DNA of 64,000 nucleotides from Rhodoplanes sp963712435 (GTDB taxonomy: Bacteria; Pseudomonadota; Alphaproteobacteria; Rhizobiales; Xanthobacteraceae): assembly GCA_963712435.1 (NCBI GenBank), contig CAVQIB010000001.1:496001-560000 (forward strand). Reading direction: 5' to 3'. Below the pieces are notes generated by a model. The model was given only the letters and a program-made list of their open reading frames with translations. It did not search any database and was not told the origin of the DNA. The translations under genes were made by a program, and so were the position numbers. Shown here piece by piece: positions 19,996 through 28,266 of this stretch (the stretch's first letter is position 1; the number at the start of each line of letters is the position of its first letter).

Positions 19996-20741
19996 CACGC
20001 ATCGTTCTTGCTTTGGTCGGCCTGCTGCTCGCGGGCGTGGCGTTCGCCCAGCCGAGCGATCTGTGTCCGGTCGCCGACGGCGAGCTCAAGCCCGGCTTCC
20101 CGCTTGCGCATGTGACTGAAGCGATCGCGAACAAGCAACTCGACATTGTCGTGCTCGGCACCACATCGTCGGCCCTGTCCGGTCCGGCCGGGTTGGGCAA
20201 AGCCTATCCCGCCCGCTTCGAAACCGAGCTGAAGAACGAACTTCCCGACGTCGCGATCCGCGTGACGAGCTATGCCAAACCGCGGCAGACGGCGCCGGAC
20301 ATGGAGAAGGAGATCGGCCGCATCCTGTCGCGCGAGAAGCCGGCGCTGATCGTGTGGCAGACCGGCACCGGCGATGCGATCCGCGCGATCGATCCGGAAG
20401 CATTCCGCGACGCGCTTGACGCGGGCGTCGCGGCGGTGCGCGCCGCCGGATCCGACATCATACTGATGAATATGCAGTATAGCCCGCGCACGGAAACGAT
20501 GATCGCGCTCACGCCCTATCTCGATATGATGCGCTTTATCGCGCTGCAGCATGAAATTAATCTTTTCGATCGTTTCGCGATCATGAAATACTGGAGCGAG
20601 ATCGGGGTCTTCGATCTTTCCGCCGCGACCAAGAAGACCGACCTTGCCGAGCGGGTGCACGATTGCATTGGGCGCCTGTTGACCGAGTTCGTACTGGAAT
20701 CTGCGAAGTTGACAGCGCCCGAGGACAAAGACACCCATTGA
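19992..20741 (+). CDS. exported SGNH-fold protein with degenerate active site
   Basis: A signal peptide (MTRIVLALVGLLLAGVAFA) precedes a 230-residue mature domain clearly paralogous to the next gene (VLGTTSSALSG against ALGSSSTAGAG; WQTGTGD against WQVGTNS). The nucleophile Ser of block I is Thr (T58), the block III Asn is replaced by Gly, and no DxxH block V is visible. It is therefore predicted to be non-hydrolytic and may bind glycan or scaffold its partner. It overlaps both neighbours by four bases, so translation is coupled with the acyltransferase and the active paralogue. Confidence 0.75.
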   Translation: MTRIVLALVGLLLAGVAFAQPSDLCPVADGELKPGFPLAHVTEAIANKQLDIVVLGTTSSALSGPAGLGKAYPARFETELKNELPDVAIRVTSYAKPRQTAPDMEKEIGRILSREKPALIVWQTGTGDAIRAIDPEAFRDALDAGVAAVRAAGSDIILMNMQYSPRTETMIALTPYLDMMRFIALQHEINLFDRFAIMKYWSEIGVFDLSAATKKTDLAERVHDCIGRLLTEFVLESAKLTAPEDKDTH

Positions 20742-21553
20742 TGATGCGTGCGATCGTTTGTTCCGCCGCGCTTGCGGCCGTTCTTTGTTGCGTCCCTGTC
20801 GCCGCCGCCTTCGCCGGCGATGACGCGCGCATCTGCCGGGCGCCGGCCGAGCTTACGCGGCTCGCCTATTCGCTCCCGCGCACCGCCAAGCGATTGGTCA
20901 ATCGCGAGCCGCTGACCGTCATCGCGCTCGGGTCTTCGTCCACGGCCGGCGCGGGCGCAAGCTCCCCGGACGCGAGCTATCCGAGCCGGCTCGCCGCGGT
21001 GCTCAAGGAGCACTTCCCCTCGAACGCGATCACCGTTCTCAATCGCGGCGTGAACGGCGAAGATGCGCGCGAAATGCTCGACCGCTTCGCAACGAGCGTC
21101 GCCGCCGACAAACCCGACCTCGTGCTCTGGCAGGTCGGCACTAATTCCGTGCTCGGCGGGAAGCCGGTCAGTCAGGTCGCCTCGCTAATCCGCGAGGGAG
21201 TGGCGCGCATGAAAGCGCTCGGCGCAGACGTGATCCTCATCGACGCCCAGTTCGCGCCGCGCGTACTCGCCAAGCCCGAGAACGAGCAGATGCTGACCCT
21301 GCTCGCCACCACGGCGCGGGAGACCAGCAGCGGCCTGTTCCCGCGCTTTGCCGTGATGCGGCGATGGCGCGAGATCCACAACATTCCGTTCGAGGCGTTT
21401 CTTTCGCCCGACGGGCTGCACATGAACGACTGGAGCTATGCCTGCATCGCCAAGCTGCTCGGCGACGCGATCATCGAGGCGGCGAGCCGTGCGCAGCCGG
21501 TCGCCGGCGCTAACCTGCATGCGCGGCAGGCGCCCATGCCTCCGCTGCCCTGA
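20741..21553 (+). CDS. exported SGNH/GDSL hydrolase
   Basis: The 270-residue precursor has a signal peptide (MMRAIVCSAALAAVLCCVP...). SGNH blocks are present: LGSSSTAGAG (nucleophile S66), NRGVNGEDAREML, VGTNSVL, and DGLHMND with the catalytic Asp/His. It is a periplasmic esterase or acyltransferase of the type that works with membrane acyltransferases on polysaccharides. The ATG overlaps the preceding stop (20739-20741), making it the third gene of the operon. Its own stop lies 6 bases from the convergent metZ end. Confidence 0.85.
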   Translation: MMRAIVCSAALAAVLCCVPVAAAFAGDDARICRAPAELTRLAYSLPRTAKRLVNREPLTVIALGSSSTAGAGASSPDASYPSRLAAVLKEHFPSNAITVLNRGVNGEDAREMLDRFATSVAADKPDLVLWQVGTNSVLGGKPVSQVASLIREGVARMKALGADVILIDAQFAPRVLAKPENEQMLTLLATTARETSSGLFPRFAVMRRWREIHNIPFEAFLSPDGLHMNDWSYACIAKLLGDAIIEAASRAQPVAGANLHARQAPMPPLP

Positions 21554-21559
21554 TCAAAT

Positions 21560-22748
21560 CTAAACGGCATCGAGCGCGGTCAGCAGATCGTTAACGATAT
21601 CGTCCGGATGCTCGAGACCGGCGGAGAAGCGAACGAGCCCGTCGCCGATGCCGAGTTCGTCGCGCTGCTCCGCGGTCAGCCGCTGGTGCGTCGTCGTCGC
21701 CGGATGGGTGACGAGGCTTTTCGCGTCGCCGAGATTGTTGGTGATGCGCACGAGCTTCAGCGCGTCGAGAAACCGGAACGCGCCGCTCTTGCCGCCGGCG
21801 ACCTCGAAGGCGACCAGCGTCGAGCCGCCGCGCATCTGCTTCTGCACGATCGCCGCCTGCGGATGGTCCGGACGGCCCGGATAGACGAGGCGCACGATGT
21901 TCGGATGGCCCGCGAGCGCGTCCGCTACGGTCCGCCGCCGTGTCGGTCTGGCGGCGCACGCGCAGATGCAGGGTCTCGAGCCCCTTCAGCAGCACCCACG
22001 CATTGAAGGGCGACATCGACGGCCCGGTCTGCCGCAGCAGCATGTGGATGTGCTCCTGGATGAACGGCTCCGAGGCGAGAATGATTCCGCCGAGGCAGCG
22101 CCCCTGACCGTCGATATGCTTGGTCGCCGAATAGACGACGCAGTCCGCGCCGAGCGCGAGCGGGCTCTGCCACAGGGGCGTCGCGAACACATTGTCGACG
22201 ACGAGCCGGGCGCCCGCCTCGCGCGCGATCGTCGCGACCGCCGCGATGTCGATCACGTCGAGCGTCGGATTGGTCGGGCTTTCGAGGAAGAACACCTTGG
22301 TGTTCGGCCGCACGGCGCCCCGCCAGGCGTCGAGATCGAGCCCGTTGACGAGCGTGGACTCGACGCCGAAACGCGGAAGGAAATCCTCCACCACCCACCG
22401 GCACGCGCCGAACAAAGCCTTGGCGGCGACGACATGGTCGCCGGCCCGCACCTGGCCCACCAGCGCGGCGGTGACCGCGGCCATGCCGGTCGCCGTCGCA
22501 CGCGCCGCTTCCGCGCCCTCGAAGGCGGCCATGCGGCTTTCGAACATGGCGACGGTCGGATTGGAGAAGCGCGAATAGAGGAAGCCGGGCGTCGCGCTCG
22601 CGAAGCGCTCCTCGCATTCCTCGGCGCTGTCATAGACGAAGCCCTGGGTCAGAAAGAGCGATTCGGACGTCTCGCCGAATTGCGAGCGCAGCGTGCCCGC
22701 CTGCACGAGGCGCGTTTCGGGGTGGTACTGGCGTTCTGACGCGGGCAT
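21560..22748 (-). CDS. metZ: O-succinylhomoserine sulfhydrylase, frameshifted
   Basis: A PLP enzyme of the Cys/Met metabolism family that makes homocysteine directly from O-succinylhomoserine and sulfide. The PLP lysine is in YSATKHIDGQGR (K210). Other signatures are FLYSRFSNPT, ESPTNPTLDV and VVDNVFATP. A +1 shift near 21915-21930 joins the C-terminal part (GGSTLVAFEV, SLVTHPATTTH, RFSAGLEHPDD), giving about 395 residues intact. The ATG at 22748 is preceded by a SAM-II aptamer and a terminator, so expression is expected to fall when S-adenosylmethionine is plentiful. The break is probably a sequence error. Confidence 0.93.
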
Positions 22749-22826
22749 GAGGGCTCTCCGGGAGCGGAGCGGCGCACCGCCGGGCGGATCGCCCGACGCC
22801 CACTCCGCCGACTGCGTGCGCGCCAA

Positions 22827-22862
22827 ACAAAAACCCGGCCGGACAAAGTCCAGGGCCGGGCG
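22827..22862 (-). terminator. intrinsic terminator between SAM-II aptamer and metZ
   Basis: Read on the minus strand: stem CCCGGCC / GGCCGGG (22854-22860 with 22834-22840), extended by GGAC / GTCC after a 2-base bulge and closed by a TTT loop, then five Ts (22829-22833). It lies 10 bases after the aptamer and about 80 bases before the metZ ATG, so it can serve as the expression platform. Confidence 0.75.
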
Positions 22863-22871
22863 CGCGCGTCC

Positions 22872-22934
22872 CCGGCCTTTTAGCACCATTGTTTTACGTG
22901 GCGGCAAGCCGGCCGGCTCAAATGACCACGGGAT
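22872..22934 (-). promoter_or_regulatory. SAM-II riboswitch (metZ leader)
   Basis: Minus-strand sequence contains CGTGG and its partner CCACG forming P1, the conserved TCATTTGAG loop, CCGGC...GCTTGC in the middle, TAAAAC after P1, and the 3' GCTAAAAGG that forms the pseudoknot. This is the SAM-II (metA-type) consensus found upstream of met genes in alphaproteobacteria. It sits directly downstream of a promoter and upstream of an intrinsic terminator and metZ. Confidence 0.88.
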
Positions 22935-22941
22935 AACGCGG

Positions 22942-22970
22942 CTCTTAGCGGCGCTGAGCCTTCCCGTCAA
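22942..22970 (-). promoter_or_regulatory. sigma-70-type promoter of the metZ leader
   Basis: On the minus strand TTGACG (22965-22970) and TAAGAG (22942-22947) are separated by exactly 17 bases. The expected start point, about 7 bases on, falls just before the SAM-II aptamer. The -35 box is strong and the -10 box is weak. Confidence 0.6.
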
Positions 22971-22995
22971 GGCAAGGGTCGGTTAGACGGCCGGG

Positions 22996-24135
22996 ATGGC
23001 GTATATCGGGCTGCCACCGGAGCCGACCGTGCCGCTCGCCTTTGCCGCTGCCGATAGGGGCATCCTGCCCGACCGCATGATCCTCGCGCTCATCGGATCG
23101 GGCGGGATCATCCCTGCCGCGCCGATCGCGCCGGACCAGACGCAGCCGGCCAGCCTCGACCTGCGTCTCGGCGAGGTCGCCTTTCGCGTGCGCGCGAGCT
23201 TCCTTCCTGGGCCGCGGGCGACCGTGGCGAACCGCATCGACGACCTCAAACTGCATGCGATCGCGCTGCGCGGCGGCGCGGTGCTGGAGACGGGCTGCGT
23301 CTACATCGTGCCGCTGATGGAGAGCCTCGCGCTCCCGCACGACATTGCCGGCGCGGCCAATCCGAAAAGCTCGACCGGCCGGCTCGACGTGTTCACGCGG
23401 GTGATCGCCGACCACGCCCGCGCCTTCGACCATATCGAAGCCGGCTATCACGGCCCGCTCTATCTCGAGATCAGCCCGCGCACCTTCCCGGTGCTCGTGC
23501 GCGAAGGCTCGCGTCTGTCGCAGATGCGCTTCCAGCGCGGCCGCGCCGTCCTCTTGGGCGACGCGCTTGCGGACTTGCATGCGCGCGAACGACTGGTCGA
23601 CGAGGAGGGCGCCGACCTCGAGCAGGGCGTCGCGGTCGGCGTCGACCTGGCCGGGTTCGGACCGGACGGCTTGATCGGATATCGCGCCAAGCGCCATACG
23701 GGCGTGATCGATGTCGACCGCCGCGACGTCTACGAGGTCGGCGAGTTCTGGGAGCCGATCCGCGCCAACCAGAAACGCACGCTGATCCTCGACCCGAACG
23801 AGTTCTACATCCTCGCCTCCATGCAGGCCGTCCAGGTGCCGCCCGACTACGCCGCCGAGATGGTGCCGTTCGATCCGCTCGTCGGCGAATTCCGCGTCCA
23901 TTACGCCGGTTTCTTCGACCCCGGTTTCGGCTATGCCGGCGCGGGCGGGCGCGGCGCGCGCGCGGTGCTGGAGGTGCGCTCGCGCGAGGTGCCGTTCATT
24001 CTGGAGCACGGGCAAACGGTCGGCCGCCTCGTCTTCGAGCACATGCTGGCGCGGCCGGATCAGCTCTATGGGCAGGGCATCGGCTCGACCTACCAGGCGC
24101 AGAGCCTGAAGCTCTCCAAGCATTTCCGCGCCTGA
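22996..24135 (+). CDS. dcd: dCTP deaminase, long (duplicated) alphaproteobacterial form
   Basis: A 379-residue protein of the dCTP deaminase/dUTPase superfamily in its double-length form, as found in Rhizobiales. Motifs are seen twice: NPKSSTGRLDVFTR in the first half, and a second half with VPPDYAAEMVPFDPLVGEFRVHYAGFFDPGFG and a related EVRSREVPF strand. Family members deaminate dCTP to dUTP for thymidylate synthesis. The gene is divergent from the metZ leader; their start regions are about 60 bases apart. It is intact. Confidence 0.9.
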   Translation: MAYIGLPPEPTVPLAFAAADRGILPDRMILALIGSGGIIPAAPIAPDQTQPASLDLRLGEVAFRVRASFLPGPRATVANRIDDLKLHAIALRGGAVLETGCVYIVPLMESLALPHDIAGAANPKSSTGRLDVFTRVIADHARAFDHIEAGYHGPLYLEISPRTFPVLVREGSRLSQMRFQRGRAVLLGDALADLHARERLVDEEGADLEQGVAVGVDLAGFGPDGLIGYRAKRHTGVIDVDRRDVYEVGEFWEPIRANQKRTLILDPNEFYILASMQAVQVPPDYAAEMVPFDPLVGEFRVHYAGFFDPGFGYAGAGGRGARAVLEVRSREVPFILEHGQTVGRLVFEHMLARPDQLYGQGIGSTYQAQSLKLSKHFRA

Positions 24136-24307
24136 CGGATAGCCCGTCGCGCGTAACCGCGGCCCGCTGCGGGATCACTCCTTAGTCGGATGCGAACCTT
24201 GTCGGACGCGAAGCCGCTGCCGGAGCGGTGGCGGGCGGCCGCAGGATGGAACGCGGGACAAACTCCAGCATTGGATAGGGATAGACCACAGGAACGGCAG
24301 CATCGCC

Positions 24308-24586
24308 ATGCAGCGCTACACGATCCAGATCGGAGATGGTGACACGGGCTATGAGATCGCAAATCTCATCCTGTCCGACACTGATTGCGCGAAGGAGGTA
24401 ACCGTCCGGTTCGTCTCGGAGCTGTTTTCCTCGCGCCCCGAACTGTTCACCTTGACGTGGAATGAATGCTCCATCCAGGTCTTCACCGAGGACGGCGAGG
24501 AGGTGTTCGCGACCACGGCGGCGCGGGCGGCCCTGATCGAGCGTGACGCGATCAAGGCGATCTCCGCCACCCTTGTCGACAATTGA
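24308..24586 (+). CDS. small hypothetical protein
   Basis: The 92-residue product has no signal peptide. The opening MQRYTIQIGDGDTGYEI, with Asp/Gly-rich start and a later GEEVFATTAARAALIE helix, faintly resembles small DUF6894-like proteins of Rhizobiales, but I cannot assign it firmly. The codon use and the clean start support a real gene. The neighbours (dcd, cysK) give no functional clue. Confidence 0.5.
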   Translation: MQRYTIQIGDGDTGYEIANLILSDTDCAKEVTVRFVSELFSSRPELFTLTWNECSIQVFTEDGEEVFATTAARAALIERDAIKAISATLVDN

Positions 24587-24880
24587 AGTCCCCCGGTCGC
24601 GCGCACGTCACTGCGTCCGCGGCGTCGTACGGCCGCGCCAGCAAGGCAAAATAAGATTGCAATCTGAAGCATAATTTTTTATTCTTGAGCGGAGAACGGC
24701 GCATCAAGAGGATGTCGTCCTTCCGAATAATTGAATAAGGGATATTTCTTTCAAAGAACCGCTCGTTTGGAGAAGTCGATCCTGCGCGGAGCCGCCGCTC
24801 GGTTTGGCCGCAGGGCGGCCGACAAGCGGCGCGACGCCCCCACCCCATCTATCAGACATCGCCAACCCGGAGGATCAACC

Positions 24881-25874
24881 ATGTCGGACGCCGCACTGAG
24901 GCCAGTCGATGCGCCCTCGCCGGCGCGCATGATAGGGCGCGGACGCATTTACAATTCGATCACCGACACGATCGGCGATACGCCGATCGTCCGGCTCAAC
25001 CGTCTGCCGCAATTGCAGGGGGTCAAGGCCAATATCCTTGCCAAGCTCGAATTCTTCAACCCGATCGGGAGCGTGAAAGACCGCATCGGCGTGGCGATGA
25101 TCGACGCGCTGGAGGCGGCCGGCCGGGTCGGCCCCGACACGGTGCTGATCGAGCCCACCTCGGGCAATACCGGCATCGCGCTTGCCTTCGTCGCCGCCGC
25201 GCGCGGCTACCGGCTGATCCTGGTCATGCCGGATTCGATGTCGATGGAGCGGCGGAAAATGCTGGCGCTGCTCGGCGCCGAGCTGGTGCTGACCCCGGCC
25301 GCGCAAGGGATGAGCGGGGCGGTCGCCAAAGCCGACGAGCTCGCGCGCGAAACGCCGAACGCCGTCATTCCCCAGCAATTCAAGAACCCGGCGAATCCCG
25401 GATATCCATCGCCGCACGACGGCCGAGGAAGTCTGGAACGACACGAACGGAACGATCGACGCCTTCGTCTCGGGTGTGGGCACCGGCGGCACGATCACCG
25501 GCGTCGGCCAGGTGCTGAAGCCGCGCAAGCCGTCCCTGCGCATCATCGCGGTCGAGCCGGAGGACAGCCCGGTTCTCTCCGGAGGCAAGCCGGGACCGCA
25601 TAAAATCCAGGGCATCGGCGCCGGATTCGTCCCCGACGTGCTCGATCGATCGGTGATCGACGAGGTGGTCACGGTGAGCAACCAGACGTCGTTCGAGACC
25701 GCGCGGGCGCTCGCGCGCTACGAGGGCATCCCCGGCGGGATTTCCTCCGGGGCGGCGGTCGCCGCCGCGCTCAAGGTCGGCGCGCGCCCGGAATATGCCG
25801 GCAAGAACATCGTCGTCGTGCTGCCGTCCTTCGCCGAACGCTATCTCTCCACGGCCTTGTTCGAGGGGCTGTGA
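24881..25874 (+). CDS. cysK: cysteine synthase A, frameshifted
   Basis: O-acetylserine sulfhydrylase, PLP-dependent, the last step of cysteine synthesis. The ATG at 24881 follows GGAGGA. The PLP lysine is in NPIGSVKDR (K66), the substrate loop is PTSGNTGIALA, and GVGTGGTITGVG binds the phosphate. An extra G near 25400 breaks the frame; removing it gives NPDIHRRTTAEEVW and an intact protein of about 330 residues, ending in LSTALFEGL. It complements metZ in sulfur assimilation in this region. The break is probably a sequence error. Confidence 0.95.
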
Positions 25875-25905
25875 AAAGGTCTGAAAGACGGCGGGGTCGC
25901 GGCTG

Positions 25906-26298
25906 TCACGGCCGCTCCAGGAAGCGCCCCAGCTTTCGGCTGACCGCGGCCGGGTTGCGCAGCTCGCATTCCCAGATCACGAGCGCGCGCCAGCCCGCGC
26001 GCTTCAAGCGGTCGCGCACGAGCCGATCGCGGGCGCGATTGCGGTCGATCTTGGCGGCCCAATAGGCCGCGTTGGCCTTCGGCGCCCGCGCCCCGCGGGC
26101 GCAGTCATGTCCATGCCAAAAGCACCCATGGACGAATATCGCCTGCTTGCGCGCGATATAGGCGATGTCCGGCTTGCCGGGAATGTCGGCGCGATTAAGC
26201 CGGTAGCCGGGAGCGATCGGCCAGAGCAGCCGCCGCACTTTCTTTTCCGGACCCGTGTCGCGCCCCTTGACCGCGCGCATGATGGCGGAGCGATCCAT
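25906..26298 (-). CDS. vsr: very short patch repair endonuclease
   Basis: A 130-residue Vsr-type endonuclease, which nicks at T:G mismatches made by deamination of 5-methylcytosine. Family motifs are SAIMRAVKGRDTGPE at the N-terminus, GYRLNRADIPGKPDI with the catalytic Asp, FVHGCFWHGHDC with the metal-binding region, and the final VIWECEL. Its ATG overlaps the stop of the GIY-YIG gene (26296-26300), so it belongs to the methyltransferase operon, the normal place for vsr. Confidence 0.93.
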   Translation of the reverse strand: MDRSAIMRAVKGRDTGPEKKVRRLLWPIAPGYRLNRADIPGKPDIAYIARKQAIFVHGCFWHGHDCARGARAPKANAAYWAAKIDRNRARDRLVRDRLKRAGWRALVIWECELRNPAAVSRKLGRFLERP

Positions 26299-26873
26299 CA
26301 GCTCTCTGAATCGTCCTCGCCGGTCGCAAGGCTCATCATGATTTTGTGGTACTTCGAAAGCCTCTCGAAATGCGCTTGCATCGCACGGGCAATTTGGGGC
26401 GAATTCTTGATTGCGAGGAAATGGTTGACGATCTCGGAGTATCGCTCCGCCTGTCGGGGCAGGCGCAGGGCCGGATCTTTTTTCTCCATTATCTCCGCAT
26501 CGCTCATAACCTGAACGATCTGTGTGGGGTCGGGAAACGGCTGATCGTCTCGCGGAGCGGGTGGGATCGTTCCATTCATCAATACGCTTTGGCGGTTAAA
26601 GCGATGGAACAGAACCGACTCGACCGGACCAATCTCGCCGCGGTCCTCCACGGGATAAGCCCATACCCAAGCAATCTCCCAAACATCGATTTGCCTGTTC
26701 GCAATGATGTCTGAGCGCGCTGAGGTCAGGTGTCGGCGGACGCGCGCGCGAATGCCTTCGACTGACTGCCCGACATACATTGGAGTTTGATCAAGGTCGC
26801 ACAATACGTAAACGCCGACCTTATTGGTTAACGTTCTGACCGCCTGCTGTCGAAATCTAATATCAATCGGCAT
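26298..26873 (-). CDS. GIY-YIG nuclease, candidate restriction endonuclease
   Basis: A 191-residue protein with an N-terminal GIY-YIG fold: GVYVLCDL (GIY strand), YVGQS (YIG strand), an Arg in IRARVRRHL, and Glu in GPVESVLFHRFN as the probable catalytic acid. The C-terminal 90 residues (HFLAIKNSPQIARAMQAHFERL) are unassigned and may bind DNA. It lies between a cytosine-5 methyltransferase (8-base gap) and vsr (ATGA overlap). GIY-YIG restriction enzymes such as Eco29kI are known, so the cognate nuclease of this methyltransferase is the most economical role. That role is inference; a repair nuclease is the alternative. Confidence 0.75.
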   Translation of the reverse strand: MPIDIRFRQQAVRTLTNKVGVYVLCDLDQTPMYVGQSVEGIRARVRRHLTSARSDIIANRQIDVWEIAWVWAYPVEDRGEIGPVESVLFHRFNRQSVLMNGTIPPAPRDDQPFPDPTQIVQVMSDAEIMEKKDPALRLPRQAERYSEIVNHFLAIKNSPQIARAMQAHFERLSKYHKIMMSLATGEDDSES

Positions 26874-26881
26874 GCGTCGTG

Positions 26882-28033
26882 TTATTCCGCAGCGACCAGC
26901 ACCGGCGCGCGTCCTTCCTCAAGTATCTTCGTGAGCAGGTGTCTTGATAAGAAACTTACGACGGGCACCGCCAATCCGTCTCCCACCAAATGATACGCGT
27001 CGTTGTAATTCGATGGCAGTTGATAGGAGTCCGGCAATCCCATGAGCCGGGCGGCTTCTCTCGCAGAAAGCAACCGCGTTCGCACCGACTTTCCTTCCAC
27101 CACGATCACGGTTTGCCGACTTGATCCGCCGGCGGGCGTGCGGAGGCACCCCGAGACATCGTCGAAGCGAACCTCCGCCCGCTGCACCTTGGCGCCGTTT
27201 CCGTCGCGGCGGGTGCGCTTGTAGATGGTGCCGACGATGCGTCGACCTTCGCCCTTTGCGGATTCGACTTTCGCGCGGTTGATCGGCGACATCATAGCGA
27301 ACAAACGATCGGTCTCCCGCTTGGCGTGCCACCACACATCCGGGGGGGCATGCATCACGAGTTGTGTCAAACCGATTGTCCTGGGTGGCGGCGATGGCAG
27401 CCGCCACCAGCGCCACGCGGCGCGCAAATCCGGCCGCAGCCGAGCAAAACTTGCTTCGAGAGCGGCCGTCGTCCAGCACGGGTTCGGACTGCCGACAAAG
27501 CTGCGCGCGAGGCGACCATATTTCGCGTTCACCGCGACAATGAATAACCTCGGCCGAGACTGCGGAACGAAGTGAACCGCGTCGATGATCAATGCGCCGT
27601 AGATGTAGCCGAGGGTCTTGAGCGCCCGGCATAAAGTCTCGAAGTCGCGTCCATCGTTCGATGTGACCGCGCCGCCGACATTTTCCAAGACGAGGAGTTT
27701 GGGGGCGCGCCCGCGCGTCTTCAGCGCGAGCATAAGATCGTGGAACCCCCAAAACGCGCCGGAGCGGTCGCCGTCGAGGCCGCGCCCATTTCCGGCGAGC
27801 GAGAGGTCCTGGCAGGGGAAGGACGCCCAGGCGAGATCGGCATGGCCGGGCAGATCGCAGGCCTTCAAGTTATGGATGTCGCCCAAGCAGAAATGGGAGT
27901 CGCCCCAGTTCGCCCTGTAGGCGTCCGCCTTCTTCGAATCGATGTCGTTGGCGAACAGGCAATTCCAATCGGGACCGAGCCCGGCGCGCGCCATCCCGCC
28001 CCCGGCAAAGAACTCATAGAATGTCGGCCGCAT
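26882..28033 (-). CDS. DNA (cytosine-5) methyltransferase
   Basis: Start taken at the ATG 28033 (MRPTFYEFFAGGG); a TTG at 28102 would add 23 residues. Motif I is FYEFFAGGGMARAG, motif IV PCQDLSLAG with the catalytic Cys, motif VI LENVGG, motif VIII QSRPRLF, then a target-recognition region (about residues 200-290) and motifs IX/X ARLMGLPDSY and GDGLAVPV. The length is about 383 residues. First gene of a three-gene unit with a GIY-YIG nuclease and vsr. The recognition site cannot be told from sequence. The block looks inserted between cysK and dnaG. Confidence 0.95.
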   Translation of the reverse strand: MRPTFYEFFAGGGMARAGLGPDWNCLFANDIDSKKADAYRANWGDSHFCLGDIHNLKACDLPGHADLAWASFPCQDLSLAGNGRGLDGDRSGAFWGFHDLMLALKTRGRAPKLLVLENVGGAVTSNDGRDFETLCRALKTLGYIYGALIIDAVHFVPQSRPRLFIVAVNAKYGRLARSFVGSPNPCWTTAALEASFARLRPDLRAAWRWWRLPSPPPRTIGLTQLVMHAPPDVWWHAKRETDRLFAMMSPINRAKVESAKGEGRRIVGTIYKRTRRDGNGAKVQRAEVRFDDVSGCLRTPAGGSSRQTVIVVEGKSVRTRLLSAREAARLMGLPDSYQLPSNYNDAYHLVGDGLAVPVVSFLSRHLLTKILEEGRAPVLVAAE

Positions 28034-28266
28034 CGCCCGGACTGCCCTCGCCGAATCGCGATATTTTACGTTCTTATTCTGTTCTGTCCAATCGAAATCC
28101 AAGTTGTCCCCGACCTCTCCGCGGCCGTCCCCCAGCCACCGGGGCTCGCGATGGCTTCGCCTCTCCCCCGCCCGCCTGTGGAAAGCCGGGACAAGCGCGC
28201 GCGGCGGGCCCGTCGCCGGAAGCCGCCTTATATTGGGGGGAAGCCGGCGCTATTCTGCTAATCGCC

